This document shows positions 42,840 through 51,438 of a stretch of 64,000 nt of DNA, piece after piece. The translations under genes and the position numbers were made by a program. Within the stretch, counting starts at the first letter, position 1. The number at the start of each line of letters is the position of its first letter. Below the pieces are notes generated by a model that saw only the letters and a program-made list of their open reading frames with translations, ran no database searches and was not told the origin of the DNA. Where the stretch lies: positions 62,001-126,000 of the forward strand of contig NZ_JAPSLH010000002.1 of the NCBI RefSeq assembly GCF_031180965.1. Reading direction: 5' to 3'. The stretch is from Chelativorans sp. GTDB lineage: Bacteria; Pseudomonadota; Alphaproteobacteria; Rhizobiales; Rhizobiaceae.

Positions 42840-43688
42840 ATGGGAGCGACGATTTCGCGACTGGGCGAGCGGCCCAATCTCTGGCCGTGGCTGCTTCTTG
42901 CGCCGCTGACCGCCTATCTGGCCATCTTCTTCCTGGTCCCGCTGGCCGATGTCGCCGTCATGAGCTTCACCGAGCCGCGGCTGTCGCTGGCCAATTATCA
43001 GAAGATCGTTACGGGAACGCTTTATCAGCGCGTCTTCCTCAACACGTTCCTGACTGCCGGCCTTGTTACGTTGGTCTGCCTCTGCGTCGGCTATCCGCTC
43101 GCCTATCTGATGAACAATTCCAAGCCGCGCACGGCCATGCTCATCCTCCTGCTCGTCACCATGAGCTTTTGGACGAGCTTTCTGGTCAGGACCTATGCCT
43201 GGATGGTGCTGCTCGGCAATAACGGGCCGATCGTCGCGCTGCTTTCGGCGCTCGGGCTGACGAACCCGCCGCAGCTCCTTTTCACGCGCTTTTCCTCGAC
43301 CCTCGCCATGGTGCACATCCTGGCGCCCTACATGATCATGAACATCTACTCGGTCATGCGGAAGATCGACCCGGTACTGATCCGCTCGGCCGAGAGCCTC
43401 GGCGCGCGTGGCTTCTCCCTCTTCCGCCATGTCTATCTGCCGCTGACGGCGCCGGGCATCGCCAATGGGTGCGTGCTGGTCTTCGTACTCTGCCTCGGCT
43501 TCTACGTCACCCCGGTGCTGCTCGGCAGTCCGCGCGAGCAGATGATCGCGGGCCTGATCGGCCATCAGATCGAGGAGTTCCTGGCCTTCGGCATGGGGTC
43601 CGCCATGGCGATGGTGCTCCTTGCCATCACGCTTGCAATCCTCGCCGTTTACCACCGCCGCTTCGGCCTCGACAAATTATGGGGCTGA
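42840..43688 (+). CDS. Spermidine/putrescine-type ABC permease (PotB type)
   Basis: A 282-residue inner-membrane protein with six helices. The segments SFWTSFLVRTYAWMVLLG and SLGARGFSLFRHVYLPLTAPG (the EAA-type coupling loop) are characteristic of PotB/PotH permeases. The ATG at 42840 with GGGGAG upstream is chosen over 42729. One base separates it from the next permease gene. Confidence 0.93.
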   Translation: MGATISRLGERPNLWPWLLLAPLTAYLAIFFLVPLADVAVMSFTEPRLSLANYQKIVTGTLYQRVFLNTFLTAGLVTLVCLCVGYPLAYLMNNSKPRTAMLILLLVTMSFWTSFLVRTYAWMVLLGNNGPIVALLSALGLTNPPQLLFTRFSSTLAMVHILAPYMIMNIYSVMRKIDPVLIRSAESLGARGFSLFRHVYLPLTAPGIANGCVLVFVLCLGFYVTPVLLGSPREQMIAGLIGHQIEEFLAFGMGSAMAMVLLAITLAILAVYHRRFGLDKLWG

Positions 43689-43689
43689 C

Positions 43690-44502
43690 ATGGACCGCCT
43701 GATGCGCCTCGTCGGCATTGCCGTCGTCATCTTCATCGCCGCACCGCTGGTCATCGTTGTACCGATGTCCTTCTCCGACGCGCGCTCCCTGCAATTCCCG
43801 CCGCCCGGCTACTGGCTGGGCTACTACCAGGCCTATTTCACGGATGTGAGCTGGCTGCGGCCCACCTGGAACAGCATCATCATCGCCGCCGCCACCACAG
43901 TGCTCACAATGGCGCTGGTCGTGCCCGCCTGCTTCGCCCTCGTGCGCCACCGCTTCAAGGGCAAGAGCATCGCCGACCTCATGATGCTGATGCCGCTTGC
44001 CGTGCCGCATATCGTCATCGCGGTCGGCTATTATTCCTTCCTCGGCGATCTCCGTCTCGTCCACACCCATTTGGGCGTGGTGCTCGCGCATACCTGTCTG
44101 TCCGTCCCGATTGCCTTCCTGGTTCTGTCGGCAAACCTGAAGGGCTTTGACCGAAACCTGGAGAGGGCCGCGCAAAGCCTTGGCGCGAGTCCGGTCCAAA
44201 CCTTCCTTCACGTGACGCTGCCCATCCTGCGGCCGGGCCTGGTGATCAGCGCGCTTTTCGCCTTCATCCAGTCGTTCGACGAGACGGTGGTGGCCATCTT
44301 CATCTCCGGCAGGGATGCCGAGACGCTACCGCGGAAGATGTTCGACAGCATCCGGCAGGAGGCCGACCCGGTGATCGCTGTCATCTCCACCCTGCTCTTT
44401 GTCGCCGTGCTGCTTGCCGTAATCGCGCCCTTCGCCTGGCGCGGCATCCGCAGCCGCTTTGCAAGAACCGCGCTGCCGGCTCCTTCGCCGGCCGGCCGGT
44501 AA
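43690..44502 (+). CDS. Spermidine/putrescine-type ABC permease (PotC type)
   Basis: A 270-residue inner-membrane protein with six helices, including the first helix VGIAVVIFIAAPLVIVV and the coupling loop AAQSLGASPVQTFLHVTLP. It forms the channel with the PotB-type protein. The ATG at 43690 lies directly behind the previous stop. The ATPase gene follows after 13 bases. Confidence 0.93.
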   Translation: MDRLMRLVGIAVVIFIAAPLVIVVPMSFSDARSLQFPPPGYWLGYYQAYFTDVSWLRPTWNSIIIAAATTVLTMALVVPACFALVRHRFKGKSIADLMMLMPLAVPHIVIAVGYYSFLGDLRLVHTHLGVVLAHTCLSVPIAFLVLSANLKGFDRNLERAAQSLGASPVQTFLHVTLPILRPGLVISALFAFIQSFDETVVAIFISGRDAETLPRKMFDSIRQEADPVIAVISTLLFVAVLLAVIAPFAWRGIRSRFARTALPAPSPAGR

Positions 44503-44515
44503 GCCAGGATCTTCC

Positions 44516-45577
44516 ATGGACCAGTATCTTCAGCTCAACGGAATCACCAAGAAATACGGGGATTTCACCGCGCTCGCAAAGGTGAAACTCGACATTAGGA
44601 AAGGCGAGTTCGTCACCTTCCTGGGCCCCAGCGGCTCCGGCAAAACGACGACGCTCATGATCATCGCCGGTTTCGAAAAGGCGACGGCGGGCGACGTTCT
44701 GGTCGAAGGCAGGTCGCTTTCGGGCCTTGCGCCGCATGAGCGCAATATAGGCATCGTCTTCCAGAACTACGCGCTCTTCCCCCACAAGACGGCAGTGGAG
44801 AATGTCTATTTCCCGCTGCAGATGCGCGGCATCAAGCGCACCGAAGGTCTCGGGAAAGCGGCCGAGATGCTCGAGCTGGTCGGCCTTAGGGGCCTCGGCC
44901 AGCGCTATCCGAAGGAGCTCTCCGGCGGGCAGCAGCAGCGTGTGGCGCTTGCACGCGCGCTCGTCTTCGAACCGTCGCTGCTTCTCCTCGACGAGCCGCT
45001 CGGCGCGCTCGACAAGAATCTGCGCGAGCAGATGCAAATCGAGATAAAGCGTATCCAGCGCACCCTCGGCGTGACAACGATCTTCGTCACCCATGACCAG
45101 TCGGAAGCCATGTCGATGTCCGACCGGATCGTCGTGTTCGAAAAGGGCGAAATCCAGCAGGCGGCGACGCCGCTCGAGATTTATCACCGGCCGCGGACCA
45201 GATTTGTGGCCGGCTTCATCGGCGAGAGCAACCTGATACCGGCGAGGATCACCGATGCCGCGGGCAAGGCGGAGAACCCGGCTCTCGGCACATGCGACTT
45301 CACGCCGGTCGAGACGCTGTCGCAGGGCCAGGACGTCACGCTGCTGATCCGGCCCGAGCACATCCGCCTTTCGCGCAAGCCCGTCGAGGGACGCAAGAAC
45401 GCGGCAATGCAGGTCGAGACCATCGTCAACTATGGCGACAACGCGCTCGTCATCGGCCGCGTCGGCGATCTTCCCATGCGGGTGCGCGTGCTCGGCGCCG
45501 ACGTCGTCATCATCCAGGAAGGCGAGGAATGCTGCATCAGCTGGCTGCCGGAGGCTGTCTTCGTCATCAGCCGTTGA
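44516..45577 (+). CDS. Spermidine/putrescine-type ABC transporter ATP-binding protein (PotA type)
   Basis: A 353-residue ATPase. Walker A is GPSGSGKTT, the Q-loop is in FQNYALFPH, the signature is LSGGQQQRV, Walker B is LLLDEPLGALD and the switch His is in VTHDQ. The TOBE-type C-terminal domain begins near residue 240 (FIGESNLIPARI). It energises the preceding permeases. The ATG at 44516 is preferred over 44459, which lies inside the permease gene. Confidence 0.94.
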   Translation: MDQYLQLNGITKKYGDFTALAKVKLDIRKGEFVTFLGPSGSGKTTTLMIIAGFEKATAGDVLVEGRSLSGLAPHERNIGIVFQNYALFPHKTAVENVYFPLQMRGIKRTEGLGKAAEMLELVGLRGLGQRYPKELSGGQQQRVALARALVFEPSLLLLDEPLGALDKNLREQMQIEIKRIQRTLGVTTIFVTHDQSEAMSMSDRIVVFEKGEIQQAATPLEIYHRPRTRFVAGFIGESNLIPARITDAAGKAENPALGTCDFTPVETLSQGQDVTLLIRPEHIRLSRKPVEGRKNAAMQVETIVNYGDNALVIGRVGDLPMRVRVLGADVVIIQEGEECCISWLPEAVFVISR

Positions 45578-45589
45578 GCGAAGGGCAAA

Positions 45590-45994
45590 GTGAGAAATGA
45601 CATGACATTGGCAATAGACAGCACGCCGGCGGCAGAACTCATCAAGCGGTTCGGCATCGGGCCGCGCGCCAGCATCGCCACGGTTCTCGGCGGAACAGGC
45701 TACTTCGCCGTCACGCCGGAAGCCCCCTATAACGGCGGCCTCTCCACAGCCGAGCAGACGCGGCAGCTCCTCGCCAAGGCCGAAGCCCGCCTTGCGCAGA
45801 TTGGCAGCGGCAAGGACCGGCTCGCCTTCGTGGCGATCATCCTGGCCGACATGGCGGACTACCAAACCATGAACGCGGTCTGGGACGATTGGGTGAAGGA
45901 TGTCGAGCCGCCTGCCCGCGCCTGTTTCGAGGCGCGGCTCGCAAGCCCCGATCTGAAGGTGGAGATGATCATGGTCTGCGCCGCGGCGAGATGA
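45590..45994 (+). CDS. RidA/YjgF-family protein
   Basis: A 134-residue RidA-family protein. Its C-terminal half (NAVWDDWVKDVEPPARACFE, then ARLASPDLKVEMIM) matches the family signature around the conserved arginine. RidA proteins hydrolyse reactive enamine/imine intermediates formed by PLP enzymes or flavin oxidases; this fits the aminotransferase at 47265 in the same operon. The start is GTG 45590 or ATG 45602; the sequence does not decide. The following 123 bases contain only the ribosome site of the next gene. Confidence 0.85.
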   Translation: MRNDMTLAIDSTPAAELIKRFGIGPRASIATVLGGTGYFAVTPEAPYNGGLSTAEQTRQLLAKAEARLAQIGSGKDRLAFVAIILADMADYQTMNAVWDDWVKDVEPPARACFEARLASPDLKVEMIMVCAAAR

Positions 45995-46117
45995 GCGCCA
46001 GGCCGTCCTTTAAGCGCAACAGGAGGCGAAAGGGCAGGCGTGGCGCCCGGTCGGTGGCGATCCTCATTGGGCCGGTCGTGCCCTGAGCAGTGGTGTAAAA
46101 GAGGGAGGAGAGAACCT

Positions 46118-47152
46118 ATGACGAAACCATCAAACCTGTCGGTTACCCGCCGCCAGTTTATTGCAGGCTCGGCGGCGCTCGCCGGCAGCCTTGCCTTGCC
46201 CGGCTTGTTGCGGGCGCAGGAAAAGCGGCTATCCATCAATTCCTGGGGCGGCTCCTGGCTGGACTCGGCGCGCAAGCACCTTTTCGATCCGTTCACGGAG
46301 CAGACCGGCATCCGCATTGAGACGGTCTCGCCCGTCTCCTTCGCCAAGCTTGCGGCCCAGGTGGAAACCGGGGTCTACGAGTTCGACGTGACCACGCTCG
46401 GAGCGGCCGAACTCGTCCGCGCCAATCAAAACGGGCTGTTGGAGCCGCTGCAGGAGACCTATCCGGGTGGGCTTTACCAGAACGGCATGGCCTCCCATGC
46501 ATTCGCCACCGTGATGGGCTGGCGGAGCGACAAATACGGCAGTGAACCGAAAGGTTGGGCGGATTTCTGGGATGTACAACGCTTTCCCGGCACGCGCTCG
46601 CTGCAACGCTACCCGGCGCGGGTTCTGCCGATCGCGCTCCTTGCCGATGGCGTCACTAAGGAGGACCTTTATCCCCTGGATGTGGACCGCGCCTTCGCGT
46701 CCCTCGACCGCATCAAGGACCATATCATCGTCTGGTGGACGGCCGGCGAGCAGTCTGCTCAGATCCTGCGCGACGGCGAGGTGGACATGATCGGCATCTG
46801 GAACACGCGCTTTTTCGCCGCGCAGGACGCGGGGGCGCCCGTCGAGATGACCTGGAACGAGGCGATCCTGGACAAGGCCTATTGGGTGGTAGCCAAGGGC
46901 ACGCCGAACGTCGATGCCGCCAAGGAGTTCGTAGCATTCGCCACCTCCGCCAAGCCGCTGGCCGGCTTCGCCGCCGCGCAGCAGGACGGGCCGCTCAATC
47001 CGGCCGCGCTTGAGCTGATCGATCCGGCAGAGGCCGAGCGCATGCCCACCAACAGCCGCTACGCCGATCAGGTCGTCTCCCAGGACATGGAGCGTCTCGG
47101 GATTGATCCCGCGGAACTCGCCGAGCGGTTTGAGGAATGGGTCCTAAGCTGA
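46118..47152 (+). CDS. Spermidine/putrescine-type ABC solute-binding protein, Tat-exported, copy 2
   Basis: A 344-residue paralogue of the protein at 41686, with the same Tat-type start (TRRQFIAGSAALAG), the same SFAKLAAQVETG block and the same RSLQRYPARVLP segment. GGGAGGAGAG lies upstream of the ATG. No permease genes of its own follow, so it probably uses the PotABC-type transporter upstream and broadens ligand range. It is about 3.4 kb downstream of the first copy, in the same operon. Confidence 0.92.
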   Translation: MTKPSNLSVTRRQFIAGSAALAGSLALPGLLRAQEKRLSINSWGGSWLDSARKHLFDPFTEQTGIRIETVSPVSFAKLAAQVETGVYEFDVTTLGAAELVRANQNGLLEPLQETYPGGLYQNGMASHAFATVMGWRSDKYGSEPKGWADFWDVQRFPGTRSLQRYPARVLPIALLADGVTKEDLYPLDVDRAFASLDRIKDHIIVWWTAGEQSAQILRDGEVDMIGIWNTRFFAAQDAGAPVEMTWNEAILDKAYWVVAKGTPNVDAAKEFVAFATSAKPLAGFAAAQQDGPLNPAALELIDPAEAERMPTNSRYADQVVSQDMERLGIDPAELAERFEEWVLS

Positions 47153-47161
47153 TAGGGATCG

Positions 47162-47190
47162 GGCAGGTCACCCTTTCGGCGTGACCTGCC
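47162..47190 (+). other. GC stem-loop after the second Tat binding-protein gene
   Basis: GGCAGGTCAC (47162-47171) and GTGACCTGCC (47181-47190) form a perfect 10-base stem with a 9-base loop, starting 9 bases after the binding-protein stop and 74 bases before the aminotransferase start. It has no T-tract. Partial termination or 3'-end protection of the upstream message is likely. Confidence 0.55.
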
Positions 47191-47264
47191 GAACCCGTCC
47201 CGATCGGGGCGCGGCGCTGCCATTCCCCGCAGGCGGCTGCCGCCTGTTCAAATTCGAGGAAGTC

Positions 47265-48479
47265 ATGACGCTCGCTTCCGGCCGCAAATACGTCGCCATA
47301 CCCGGCCCTTCCGTGGTGCCCGACCGCGTGCTGGCGGCAATGCATCGCGCCTCTCCCAACATCTACCACGGCGAGTTACACGAGATGCTGCCGGGCCTCC
47401 TTGAGGGCCTGCGAAAGCTGGTGGGAGCAGACGAGGCCCATGTCGCAATCTACATCGCCAACGGGCATGGCGCGTGGGAGGCGGCCGGGGCCAACATGTT
47501 CTCGCGCGGCGACCGGGCTCTTGCCGCCGTGACCGGCCATTTTGGGCACGGCTGGGCCGAGAGCCAGCGCGCGATCGGCGTGGAGGTGGAGGTTCTCGAT
47601 TTCGGCAGGCGCGCAGCGGTCGATGCCGCGAGAATTGCCGAGGCGCTCGCGGCCGACCGGGACCGCTCCATCAGGGCCGTGCTGGTGACCCACACGGACA
47701 CCGCCAGTACCGTACGCAATGACATCGCTGCAATACGCGCGGCAATGGACGCTACCGGCCACCCTGCCCTGCTGGCGGTAGACGGCATCGCCTCGATCGG
47801 ATGCGAGGCGTTCCGATTCCGCGAATGGGGCGTCGACGTGCTCATCGGCGCCAGCCAGAAGGGTCTGATGATGCCGCCGGGTCTCAGCTTCATCTGGTTC
47901 TCCGAAAAGGCGCTTGCAGCCTCCGGGCGCGCAGACCTCGTCACCCCCTATTGGGACTGGAGGACGCGCTGCCTGAGCAGCGAATTCTACCGCCATTTCG
48001 CCGGCACCGCGCCCGCGCAGCACCTCTATGGTCTGCAGGAGGCGCTTTCGATCCTCTTTTCGGAGGGCGTTGAAAAGGTTCTCGCGCGCCACGAAGCGCT
48101 CGCCCGCGCGGTCTGGACCGCAGTAGACACCTGGGCGAGGGAGGGCGACATCGGCCTCAATGTTCCGCTGCCGGAGGCCCGCTCGCGCGCCGTCACCTCG
48201 GTCAGGATCGGCGGCGGTGGCGCCACCCGACTGCGCGACTGGACCGAACGGAATGCCGGCGTCACGCTCGGCATCGGCTTGGGCATGGCAAGGCCGGAGG
48301 AGCCCACCTATGGCGACTATCTGCGGATCGCGCATATGGGACATGTGAACGCGCATATGACGCTCGGCGTACTTGCGGTGATGGAGGCCGGAATGCAGGC
48401 GCTCGGCATCCCGCACGGGTCGGGCGCCCTCGATGCGGCGGCGCGCGTCGTTGCGGAAGCTGCGCGGCCTGCCGCATGA
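47265..48479 (+). CDS. PLP-dependent aminotransferase of the alanine/serine-glyoxylate type (class V)
   Basis: A 404-residue fold-type I aminotransferase. The cofactor lysine is Lys199 in GASQKGLM, the ring-nitrogen Asp173 is in VDGIAS, and IPGPSVVPDRVL is the typical N-terminus of the AGAT/SGAT/PucG group. The group transfers amino groups from small amino acids (serine, alanine, ureidoglycine, pyridoxamine-like donors) to glyoxylate or pyruvate. The ATG at 47265 has GAGGAAG upstream. It is the last gene of the IclR-led operon and probably deaminates the imported amine-derived compound. Confidence 0.9.
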   Translation: MTLASGRKYVAIPGPSVVPDRVLAAMHRASPNIYHGELHEMLPGLLEGLRKLVGADEAHVAIYIANGHGAWEAAGANMFSRGDRALAAVTGHFGHGWAESQRAIGVEVEVLDFGRRAAVDAARIAEALAADRDRSIRAVLVTHTDTASTVRNDIAAIRAAMDATGHPALLAVDGIASIGCEAFRFREWGVDVLIGASQKGLMMPPGLSFIWFSEKALAASGRADLVTPYWDWRTRCLSSEFYRHFAGTAPAQHLYGLQEALSILFSEGVEKVLARHEALARAVWTAVDTWAREGDIGLNVPLPEARSRAVTSVRIGGGGATRLRDWTERNAGVTLGIGLGMARPEEPTYGDYLRIAHMGHVNAHMTLGVLAVMEAGMQALGIPHGSGALDAAARVVAEAARPAA

Positions 48480-48505
48480 GCGGCGGCAAGAGCGGCCACC
48501 GCGCT

Positions 48506-51274
48506 CTAGCTGCGCTTCGCGGCCGCCGTTTCGATGAGCGCCGAGAACAAAGTCGTGGCGACGGGGTCCTCGCCCGGCGCATCCTGCGTCAGCCGGAAGG
48601 TGGTGGCCACAAGGCCACCCTTGCCGAAGGGGCGCTCGGCGATCGTCGCCGCCGGTTTATGAATCCAGCCCACCGCCAGTCCGGCATGGATGCGCGTCTC
48701 AAATTCCCAGCGGCGGAAGCCGGTCATGACGTGCAGCGGCACCACGCGGTCGAAGGAAAGGTCAAGCAGCGGCCCGCCGGGCAGGCGTGCGAATGCGCCC
48801 TGCCGCCTGATCCAGGAGAAGCTGGCGATCCAGTCCCCGCGCCAGATCGTGCCCTCGCGCTGATGCAGTCCGATGCCCGGCTCGCGATGATGTGTCGGTG
48901 ATGGAATCCCGGGAATCTCGTCCACGACCGGCATGAAGGGCTGCTCTCGCGGCGGCGGATCGGAGCGCAGCGTGCCGTGTGTTTCGACGCTGCCGTCGGC
49001 CAGGACCAGGTAGCACGCGCCAAGCCGCATCGCCTCCATGTCGTCCTTGGACAGCGCCCGGGAGACGATCACGTCGGCCGTCTCCGGCGATTTCACGTCA
49101 AGCCCGAGCCCCGCCAGATAGTCGGCCAGGGCATGATCGCGCGTTGCCACGCTCGGAAGGCCGATGCTGCTTCTTTTTGGATAAAGCGCAATGTCGACGC
49201 AATTGCGCGACAGCTCGTCCCGGCCATGCCGCAGCGTAAGATCGAGCCGGAACATCCGCGCCGAGTCTACTTCCGGCAGCGTCAGCACGATCTCGGCCGC
49301 GTCCCCCGTGGAAAGCGGCGGGACGGGAGGCACTGCGACGCTGCCGTGAAGCGCAAGGCCGGCCAGGGACCATTCCAGCCTCGCGCCCTCGGGGACGCCA
49401 CGGCCGCCCGAGGCTATGCGCGGGGAGAAGCGCAAGGTGCTCCCTGCCCAGTGACCGCGGCGGTCGAGCATGGGCACGATCACCGTGTCCGCGTTGATCT
49501 CGCCGAAACGCTCGTGAAACACGCGCGGATTGCGCTCCATGTCGAGCAGGCCGTTCGACTCCCAATGCACGTCGGTGAATTCGGTGATGACATAGCCGGC
49601 GATCGATGCATGGGCGCGGATCGTCTCGATCTCGTATTTCAGGTTCTCGAACTGATACCACTGCGCCGCCTCTATGAAATCGTCGAAGGAGGCAAAGACC
49701 TTGTCAAGGCCGCAGGCGGAAAAGCGATGCTCGATGCCGTGCGGATAGGCGACGCCATCGCCCCAGTTCTGGCCCGTCTCGAACCACCACGGATCCGTCC
49801 CCTCCCGGCGCAGATCGGCCGGGTTGGGCAGACCCCAGACGCCGAACTCGGAGACGACCAGCGGCTCGCGCCCGGTCCGTTCCGCATCGCCATGCGGGCT
49901 GAAAGACCAGGCGGGACGGCCGGCGAATTCTTCCGTCAGCCTGTCCCATTCCGCGCGCCGTTCCGGCACCGAGCGGTAGTAGTGGAAATCGTCGATGTCG
50001 GTCTTCAGGTGGAAATTCGGGATGCAGGCGGAGTTGTCCACCACGAGCCGCGTGGAATCGGCGGCCTTCAGCCAGTCGAAGGTGGCTTTGAGCCACGCGC
50101 GGTGTTCCGGGTTTTCCGTCAGCCGCGTTCCCCAGTCCTCATTGATGATCGTCCAGCAGATGATCGAGGGATGGTTGAAATCGCGCTCCAGAATGCCCTT
50201 CATGGTTTCGATCAGCCGCTCGGCTGAAGATTCTGAAAAATGGGCAGCATTCGGGATTTCCGTCCAGACCAGCATGCCCAGCCGGTCGGCCACCTCGTAG
50301 TAGCGCGGATCGGGAACCTTGATGTGGCAGCGCAGGCAGTTGAGGCCGAGCTGCTTGGCCTTGCGGAGTTGATCCTCGAGGAACTCAACCGACGGCGGCG
50401 TGCAGATGCCGTCGGGATAGTAGTCCTGGTCCAGCGCGCCGCGCAGATAGAGCGGCTCGCCATTGAGGTAGAACCGCCCGTCGCGGGCCTCGAAACTGCG
50501 AAAGCCGAAATGGTCGGCGATGCAGTCGACAACGGCGCCGTCGGCGACGAGCTCGGCCCGGCATTGGTAGAGCTCCGGTCGGTCGGGCGACCAAGGGATC
50601 GGACTCTGCACCGTCAGAACGATCTTGGTCCCATCGGAGGCGGGCACCTCTGCCTCGGCGACCACTCCGTTCAGGGAGTGAAGGATCTGCAGCCGCAATC
50701 TCGCGCCAGCTGGAGCGCCGGCGAGCGCAATTTCGGCTTCCACCCGGCCGGTCAAAAGCTCCGGCGTAAGCTTCATGCGCCGGATATGGCGGGGGTCGCG
50801 CGCTTCCAGCCTGACCGATTGCCAGATACCGCCCAGCGGCCCGTACCAGCTCTGCTTGCCATGCGGGATTTCCGCAAAGGAGTAGTTCGGATCGGTACTG
50901 CTGCCGCCTTCGGGCAGGGTAGCCCATACTTCGAGCCGGTTCTTCTCGCGCAGGAGATGCCCGGGAACGACCACCTCGAAGGGGAGATAGCCACCCTCAT
51001 GCCGGCCGATCTCCTCCCCGTTCCAGAAGACGACAGCAAGGTCACTGACGGCGCCGAAGAGGAGGGCCACTTCGCGCTCGCGCCATGCGGCTGGAATTTG
51101 CACCGAACGGGTATAGACGCCCGTGCCAGCCGCCCAGCGCAGATCGTCGAATTGCGCCTGCCATGGCCCCGGCACCGTGGCCGTGCGTGCCTCCCCGTCG
51201 CCCCAGCGGAATTCCCATGGTCCGTCAAGCGAAAGACTGGAACGCACTTGGGCCGTTTCCTCGAAGATCGGCAT
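48506..51274 (-). CDS. Glycoside hydrolase family 2 enzyme
   Basis: A 922-residue enzyme. The N-terminal sugar-binding jelly roll (about 10-160, with SWYGPLGGIWQSVRLEAR), the Ig-like domain (about 165-270) and the TIM barrel (from about 275) follow the GH2 order. Acid/base Glu379 is in IINEDWG and nucleophile Glu476 is in VVSEFGVWG. There is no signal peptide, so it acts in the cytoplasm on an imported glycoside, probably a beta-galactoside, beta-glucuronide or beta-mannoside. The C-terminal 300 residues include extra beta domains. It is the last gene of the LacI-controlled sugar operon. Confidence 0.92.
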   Translation of the reverse strand: MPIFEETAQVRSSLSLDGPWEFRWGDGEARTATVPGPWQAQFDDLRWAAGTGVYTRSVQIPAAWREREVALLFGAVSDLAVVFWNGEEIGRHEGGYLPFEVVVPGHLLREKNRLEVWATLPEGGSSTDPNYSFAEIPHGKQSWYGPLGGIWQSVRLEARDPRHIRRMKLTPELLTGRVEAEIALAGAPAGARLRLQILHSLNGVVAEAEVPASDGTKIVLTVQSPIPWSPDRPELYQCRAELVADGAVVDCIADHFGFRSFEARDGRFYLNGEPLYLRGALDQDYYPDGICTPPSVEFLEDQLRKAKQLGLNCLRCHIKVPDPRYYEVADRLGMLVWTEIPNAAHFSESSAERLIETMKGILERDFNHPSIICWTIINEDWGTRLTENPEHRAWLKATFDWLKAADSTRLVVDNSACIPNFHLKTDIDDFHYYRSVPERRAEWDRLTEEFAGRPAWSFSPHGDAERTGREPLVVSEFGVWGLPNPADLRREGTDPWWFETGQNWGDGVAYPHGIEHRFSACGLDKVFASFDDFIEAAQWYQFENLKYEIETIRAHASIAGYVITEFTDVHWESNGLLDMERNPRVFHERFGEINADTVIVPMLDRRGHWAGSTLRFSPRIASGGRGVPEGARLEWSLAGLALHGSVAVPPVPPLSTGDAAEIVLTLPEVDSARMFRLDLTLRHGRDELSRNCVDIALYPKRSSIGLPSVATRDHALADYLAGLGLDVKSPETADVIVSRALSKDDMEAMRLGACYLVLADGSVETHGTLRSDPPPREQPFMPVVDEIPGIPSPTHHREPGIGLHQREGTIWRGDWIASFSWIRRQGAFARLPGGPLLDLSFDRVVPLHVMTGFRRWEFETRIHAGLAVGWIHKPAATIAERPFGKGGLVATTFRLTQDAPGEDPVATTLFSALIETAAAKRS

Positions 51275-51311
51275 CGCAGAAAGTCACCATCGGTTGTCGG
51301 TAAGAGGAACA

Positions 51312-51347
51312 CCCGCCGGGGCTCGGGAGGAGGTCGGCCCCGGCGGG
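51312..51347 (-). other. GC stem-loop between binding-protein and GH2 genes
   Basis: CCCGCCGGGGC (51312-51322) and GCCCCGGCGGG (51337-51347) form a perfect 11-base stem with a 14-base loop. It lies between the binding-protein stop (51439) and the GH2 start (51274). There is no T-tract. It could lower GH2 expression relative to the binding protein. Confidence 0.55.
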
Positions 51348-51438
51348 CTGGTGCATGATCCCGAAGGTCAAGCCTCGCCTGGACGAGGGCTGTGCGGCCT
51401 TCGAGAAGGACCATGCTCTTAAAACATGCGGACCCGCA

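Noticed and set aside
48977-50227. Long plus-strand frame opposite the GH2 gene, with similar ones at 57045-58271 and 60104-61399.
   Set aside because: Antisense shadows of well-supported GH2, GH172 and binding-protein genes.
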